Of a stretch of 64,000 nt of DNA, positions 58,701-64,000 are shown piece by piece (position 1 is the stretch's first letter; every line of letters starts with the position of its first letter). The DNA comes from Cercozoa sp. M6MM. Its lineage: Eukaryota > Endomyxa: Ascetosporea. The DNA is taken from NCBI GenBank assembly GCA_040357565.1, contig JBDODJ010000026.1. One strand, written 5' to 3'. Under the pieces are notes generated by a model. That model was not told where the DNA came from. It was given only the letters and a program-made list of their open reading frames with translations, and did not search any database. The position numbers were made by a program, and so were the translations under genes.

Positions 58701-61700
58701 AGGTGGCTGCTGCCGTCGTTGCACTCAACACCAACGCGCCTGAGCCGGGTTTCGACGTCGACATGCTCGTGGCCGCCATGCCTGCTGCTGGTGTCCTATC
58801 TATATATCTACCGTATCTATCTACCGTATCTATCTACAGTATCTATCTGTCTATCTACCTGTCTATATATCTACCTGCTTCCGTATCTGTATATGTATAT
58901 GTGTGTGTGTACAGGCGGCGACACGGAAGGCAACCGGAGCGACGGACGCGCGCTGGCCTTTGGCTCGTGGTCGTCGGTGCAGGCGCGCGTGCAGAGCATT
59001 GCGCGCTGCGGCCTCCTCCGCGTCGTCGGTGTCGACGCGCGGCGCAACCTCGTGCGCTACAACGTCGCCGGCGGCTTCCTCGTCGAGGCCGTGCGACGCA
59101 CGCTGCTGGCCTCGCAGGAGAAGAAGATCGGCTCGCAGCTGGCCACCTACATTCGCCGACGTAGTTCTATCTTTACCCTCTGCCCCCTGCCCTCTGATGA
59201 CTTGTGTGTCATGTACAGGCTATGCACACGACACAGATGATGCACACGAGGCGCGACTGGCACGTACACGACTCGTACCGGTCAAGGGCATTGCTGCCCT
59301 CGCACGGGCTGCTGATGAGGTACTTTTGTACCTGTGTATCTGTCTATACCCCTATATCCTATATTCTATACCCTATCCCTATACCCCTATCCTATACCCT
59401 ATTACCCTGCTACCCCATACTCGTACCCTGTACTCTACCCTTCATCTATCCCTATACCTTATCACAGGGCGGTCCGGGTCGCGAAGGCGTATGCCGCTGC
59501 CGCTTGGAGTTGCAGGTGACGAAACTGAAGAACCTGCGACTCGGCGACGGTTTGCTGCGCTGGCGACGTGCGCGTGGACGCGGACCGAACGTGTTTGTTC
59601 GCGTGCAGGCTGTGGCGCAGTACAAGCGGCGCGAGCTGGTACATTCAGATACTAGTACTACCTGTGTCAGTGTCTATGCGGTAACATGGATGTCCGCGGG
59701 TGTAGGTGGTGTGGCAGCGTGACTCGTCGGACCTGCCGTCGACGCGGTCGCCCGAGGGCGGCTGGCAGGTCGACGCGCACAGTCGCGCCTCCTTTGTGAT
59801 CCGTCTGCGACGCGACGCGACGGCGCGCGACGTGTGTCTGCACCACGACGCGCGCCTGCGACGCAACTCGGCCGTCTCTGTGGACTCTGGTACATGCATA
59901 TAATGTATAGATATATAGATATATAGATACATAATATATATATATATATATAATGTACAGATAGATTAGTGTCGATATAGCCATTTGTATAATATATCTG
60001 TAATATATGTATGTATAGATACAGTAGAAGACTATATATATAAGATATCTACGGTATGGCACGGTCTGTAGCATCGACATCGCGTGTGTCGCCGCCGGTG
60101 GCAGTGCCAGAGCGTCGTTCGTCGTTCGCGCGACTCTCGCAGCGACTCTCGCAGCGCTCGCGCCGCGTGAACCCGGTGCACACCGGCTCCGGCTCGAGGA
60201 GCGGCGATCGCGACGAACTGACGCCCATGTCGCGCTGCACGTCGCACGTCGACGAGGACATGCAGGAGGACATACAGGAGGACAGGAAGGTGGATGATGA
60301 GGACGAGGAGAAGCAGGAGAATGACGAGGCCAAGGGCGTCATGCTCATGCGCATCCAGATCTTTGAGCGGCGTCTGCGACGGCCACGATTGGTACTTGCA
60401 TGTATAGTATTGTACATACATATATATAATACTAATGTATACAATTATGCTTGCGATCCACAGGTGGGCGAGGCGGAATTCCCGCGCGAGCAGGCACTCG
60501 GATGGCGGCGCAACAATGCCAAGATGCGCTCAATCCACGCGCCGCAGCGACGCGACCTCAGCATCGGCGACATCTACTTCCGCACCGGACTGCTGGCCGG
60601 CGATCCCGAGGAGGACGGTGCTGAGGCCATTCGTGGCGCACAGTGCGATACCTGCACTAAGGTAGTCCTAGCACATACACATATGTGTATACATACTGAT
60701 GTGTGTGCACGTGGGGTGTGTACAGCGCTTCGTGCTGGAGCAAGGCATGCTGCTGCGCGAGTCGCGAGTGCCCGGCATGGGCGGCGACGACGACCTGCTG
60801 CTGCCGCCGACGCCGGGTCTGCCGGCCAGTGTGCATCACGGCACAGGCGATGCACACGAGAGCGACACCTCGTCGGCCGTGAACGCGTGGTCGTCGCCGT
60901 CGTGGCGTGGCTCTACCAACCTGCGCAAGTTGAGTGGCATGACGGTAGCCTCTCTACTTACCCTCTCTACTTACCCTCCTAATGAGTTCTTGCAGGGTGG
61001 TATCAATGCCCTGAGTATGGGCATCAGTGGCTACTCGAGCTACTTGGAAGACGGTACCATGAGCGGTAGCCTCGGAGGTTCGGCGCCTCGCACGCCGAAC
61101 CTGGCACCGTCGAAGTCGATGCAGCCGCACCGATTCACGCCGTCGCGTCGCATGTCGACCAAGGCGGCCGCGCAGGCCACGGGCGCTGCCAGTGCGCACA
61201 ACGACAGCACACCCACGCGTCGCACCAGTGCTGCCAACACTGCTGCTGCCTTGGTACAGTTCTTACCCCCCCCCCCCCTTCCAGTCGGTATGTACATCGT
61301 ATGTACTGTCCCCACAGGTGAACGCGAGGAGGCGATCGTCGATGGCGTTGTTGTGGGCGCGCAGTGACGGCGTGTGTCGTGCCGAGGTGTTGGCCGTGCG
61401 CGGACTGTCGCAGCCCGCGTCGCTGTTCTGCCGAGTGCAGTTCGTGCCGAGTGCCACGCTGAGCAGCACGCACCGTCGACCGGCTGACCTGGCGGCCGAG
61501 ACGACGGGCTTTGTGGCGAGTGGTACCGAGCCGACGTGGCAGCTGCCGACACAACTTGATGTGCCCATGGTGGGACTGGCTGCTGCTGCTGCTGCTGCTG
61601 CCAGCAGTGCCAACAGCAGTGGAGCCAAGACACTGGACTCACTCGGCACGCACGAACACGCCAGTGGCACACTCAAACTGAGCGTCTTTAAGTGGCACAG

Positions 61701-62312
61701 CACTCTCGAGAACTACGAGGTTGGTTCCGTGTCGCTCACACTCGATGCCGCCACCGTGCTCGAACAGTCGCGTGCTGACGCTACTGTTGCGTCGCCTAGG
61801 GTACCCAAGCTTAATCTCCCACACCTAGCTTTCTTGGTCAAAGCAGGTTCTGTACATACGCCCCTTGTACAGAGTGGCAACATGTACGACTCGGTCACTG
61901 AGTCGCAGCTGAAACTACCGTCGCCGGACAACAAGGTAGCTATGCAAGTGTACTTGTGTGTAGGCACGTGTGCATGTATGTTGTGCGCAGGTGAAGCTGT
62001 ACGAGGCGAGTGTGACACGGTGGTACCCGCTGCAACTGGCGCCAACTGACGGCGACAATCCGCTGCGCGAGCACGTGGCCTCGGTGCAGTTGCGATTACA
62101 CGCGGCGCAGTGGAGCGATGTGCTGCACCCGACGACGCAGCATCACGCCGTCGCACAGGCACGCAGGCAGTCGGTACACCACGTCGCCTCCCTACCTTTA
62201 CTGCGTATGTTTATATCTGCTCTTTGTACCTGCACTGTGTGCTTAGATGTACGTCGGAGACACCTCCAAGCACCTGTCCATTGCCAGCAACAACAGCAAC
62301 AACTGTCCGTGA
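52818..62312 (+). CDS. Soluble adenylyl cyclase (ADCY10-like) with C-terminal tandem C2 domains
   Basis: Class III cyclases make cAMP; ADCY10-type enzymes have two cyclase domains and an NTPase module. Domain 1: VVMWVDVSGFTKMTEAL and FAGDAMLIVFEP carry the two metal-binding Asp. Domain 2: VTTLFVSIGFSLKF (metal Asp lost, as in ADCY10), YKYEGSLNKFLVDDKGSTL and, later, YAVLGDAVNLAARLMQRA (the Asn and Arg kept). A P-loop NTPase follows: VQFVLGDAGLGKTHV (Walker A) and HVSIVIDDMQFASALDW (Walker B). After an acidic region come two C2-like units, one from CRCRLELQVTKLKNLRLGDG to MLMRIQIFERRL and LVGEAEFP, the other from CRAEVLAVRGLSQPASLF through LKLSVFKWHSTLENYEVG to WYPLQLAPT. It ends YVGDTSKHLSIASNNSNNCP at 62312. 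More than 25 introns. Residues after the P-loop module are treated as one gene because splicing continues throughout. Confidence 0.82.
53964..54030. repeat. (AC)n microsatellite in a cyclase intron
   Basis: About 33 AC units fill the intron after the TPCIEAFDAEH exon. Confidence 0.95.
55093..55126. repeat. (TA)n run in a cyclase intron
   Basis: TA units lie in the intron just before the VFLGALGSGQSAEYAVLG exon. Similar (TA)n introns occur at 55737-55775, 56142-56160 and 59935-59952. Confidence 0.8.
58316..58530. repeat. CTAC/CTAT tetranucleotide-rich intron in the cyclase gene
   Basis: Degenerate CTAT and CTAC units dominate a long intron between the EENNIL exon and the QADEEDDPDS exon. Comparable shorter arrays occur at 57435-57510 and 58795-58890. 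Confidence 0.75.
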
Positions 62313-62701
62313 CCGGTCTGACTGCCAGTGCAAGCAATCACCGTCGTGTCACCGTCGGTCACACCGCAACTCATGTAATGCGTTCCACGACCATAGTTTC
62401 CTACGCGAGTCACCGTTTCTAGATAAATTCATTTACAGCGAACTGAACAAGACAGCGGTACACCCCGGATTGGGGGGCGTTTTTGCAAAATCCAACCGTT
62501 AGGCGTTGCGGGCTTTCCTAAGTTTCCTTGGTGGACCCTAGTATCGTATTTGCCCTTGAGTGTCTGGTGTTTAGGTAGTTACTGTACCCCCCTGGAAGGT
62601 TTTCACTTTTTATGACAGGGATTTTCCCCATACAAGACGACAGCAAAGGTGCGTTTCAGATATCGACGCGGCCCCCTATTTCAGCGGCACGAATTCGACT
62701 C
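62313..62701. other. Intergenic interval between cyclase and SDR 3' ends
   Basis: Two convergent gene ends are separated by 389 bp with no coding signal that I can support. Confidence 0.4.
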
Positions 62702-62821
62702 TCAGGCGGCAAAGTCCTCCTCGGCGACGTTCTTCAGCGTGTCGCCGAGCGAGAGATCGAGCATCGCTTCCGTGCGCTTCCACAGTGCCTGTGCACAATG
62801 TTACATCACAGAAAGGGTCCG

Positions 62822-62898
<77 letters not shown>

Positions 62899-63935
62899 TA
62901 CCAGACAGGCCTCGGTGTCCTTGGCGATACCGGCGGGCTGCGAGACGCGGCAGTTGTCGACGTAGACACCGCCCACCTGAGGTAGACAGGGGGTGTAATC
63001 GAAAGGTAACATGGGGGGGTAAAGGACCAAGGCTACCTGGTGCATGAGCGGCGAGGCAGCCGCCCAGACCGACGAGTTGGCGCAGTCGCTCGTGCTGCGT
63101 GCCACGAGGTCAATGCCCGGCGACACCAGCTCGTGCAGCCACGACGGAATGAAATGGCCCACGAACTCCGTGTTAGCCACGCCCTGCCACGCACATGCGG
63201 AGTTATACCCCCCCCCTCCCAGCAAACAAGGGTACCGGATGCACGGCCACCGAGCGCATGCGCGTGTGCGTCAGACGACGGTTCAACTCGTTGCTGAACA
63301 TGATCTACAACACAGGGTAAACAGGGGGGAGGGGGTTAAACATAGGGCAAAACTACATTGAGCAGCTTCGTGAAGCAGTAGAAGCCGACGCCGCCGAGCC
63401 AGCAGCGCGAGCCGTCCAGATTCTCCAGATCGAATCTGTCCATTCCAAACGTACCAGTATAGGACAAGACAGGACAGGACAAGACAGGACAAGACTGATG
63501 TCGTACTTGGCGAACTCGTGCATCACCGACGACACATGCACGAAACGCGCCGTCTGTCGCAGCACCGCCTGCTCGCCCTTGAGCGACAGCAGACTGACAG
63601 GAGGCAAGGGGTAAATGGAATAAAGCGGGGGGTAAAGGGGTAAAGAGGGGGGTAAAGAGGGGGGAAGGGTATAGGGGCAAAGTACCGAGCACACAGCTGC
63701 CAGTGTCCCAGGTAGTTCGTCTGCAGCTGCGAGTTGAAGCCGTCGGCCGTCGTTCTGACCACGTAGGGGGTAAAAAGGGGGGGGGGGGTAAACAGGAGGT
63801 AAACAGAGGATACACGCGCTGCTGCATCATGGCGCCGGCGTTGAGCACAACGGCGTCCAGCACGATCGACCGCTCCTGCAGCGACTGCACCAGCTCGTCC
63901 ACCTGTCGACACAAGCACACACAGCACTCCCTTAA

Positions 63936-63992
<57 letters not shown>

Positions 63993-64000
63993 CACACACA
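62702..64000 (-). CDS. Short-chain dehydrogenase/reductase (RDH/WWOX-like), 5' part beyond window
   Basis: SDRs use NAD(P)H to reduce or oxidise carbonyls. The visible exons give DELVQSLQERSIVLDAVV then LNAGAMMQQR (the NAG motif), FNSQLQTNYLGHWQLC, ARFVHVSSVMHEFAKYD (catalytic Ser), GGVGFYCFTKLLN (catalytic Tyr and Lys as Y-x3-K), FSNELNRRLTHTRMRSVAVHP, then the HPG region continuing GVANTEFVGHFIPSWLHELV, and end SLGDTLKNVAEEDFAA. The order matches retinol-dehydrogenase-like SDRs. The N-terminal cofactor-binding T-G-x3-G-x-G exon is not in the window. Introns are short and G-rich on the plus strand; one at about 63187-63234 ends in a sequence nearly identical to a Top2-like intron, and another contains (GT)n. 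Confidence 0.85.
62826..62896. repeat. (GT)n microsatellite in the last SDR intron
   Basis: About 35 GT units with one GC substitution fill the intron before the final SDR exon. Confidence 0.95.
63936..64000. repeat. (AC)n microsatellite at the window end, in an SDR intron
   Basis: AC units with one GC change run to the last base of the window, just upstream (sense direction) of the SDR exon that begins with DELVQSLQ. Confidence 0.95.

Overview
This window is nuclear DNA from an intron-dense, gene-compact unicellular eukaryote. Almost every gene is broken by short introns of about 45-110 nt with GT...AG ends. Neighbouring genes often lie 35-500 bp apart on alternating strands. The gene content (HUWE1-type HECT ligase, MCTS1, USB1, ADAT2, Vti1 SNARE, Crooked-neck, kinesin, DH-PH-FYVE GEF, QTRT2, polyprenyl diphosphate synthase, AIMP1/Arc1p, soluble-type adenylyl cyclase) is purely eukaryotic. 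I cannot name the lineage from the sequence. Four assembly gaps (10 N at 2320-2329; 100 N at 3930-4029, 36629-36728 and 46629-46728) lie in or beside simple repeats or intron repeats.

Layout. 1-1008 (-): a D123-family ATP-grasp protein running off the left edge. 1110-18513 (-): one giant HUWE1/UPL1-like HECT E3 gene. 18887-19691 (+): MCTS1. 19861-20100: a MITE-like element with terminal inverted repeats and a 10-bp direct repeat at its ends. 20300-21012 (+): small heat shock protein. 21263-22485 (+): membrane- or secretory-type protein with a J-like C-terminus. 22869-23697 (-): USB1. 23911-24597 (+): ADAT2. 24802-25959 (-): Vti1-like SNARE. 26144-29977 (-): CRNKL1/Clf1. 30373-33526 (+): kinesin. 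33851-34288 (+): small unknown gene split by a (GT)n intron. 34568-37245 (-): topoisomerase II copy lacking the ATPase region and the catalytic tyrosine. 37993-41211 (+): proline-rich RhoGEF-PH-FYVE protein. 42071-42928 (+): unknown tryptophan-containing protein. 43379-45958 (+): protein with four successive zinc ribbons and a polyglutamine tail. 46453-48501 (-): QTRT2. 48504-50584 (+): COQ1/PDSS1-type polyprenyl diphosphate synthase. 50672-50806: second, left-truncated MITE copy. 50863-52316 (-): AIMP1/Arc1p. 52818-62312 (+): soluble adenylyl cyclase followed by two C2 domains. 62702-64000 (-): SDR oxidoreductase running off the right edge.

How the genes relate. There is no operon-like pathway. 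Several genes serve RNA metabolism (USB1, CRNKL1, ADAT2, QTRT2, AIMP1, MCTS1), and many sit head-to-head over short shared upstream regions (HUWE1/MCTS1, USB1/ADAT2, CRNKL1/kinesin, QTRT2/PDSS1, AIMP1/cyclase). The features most worth a second look are the cyclase-C2 architecture, the multi-zinc-ribbon polyQ protein, the truncated topoisomerase II, and a set of intron peculiarities: GTAC-type donors, C-homopolymers next to donors, sense-strand TACCC tracts, and near-identical 3' ends in introns of two unrelated genes.
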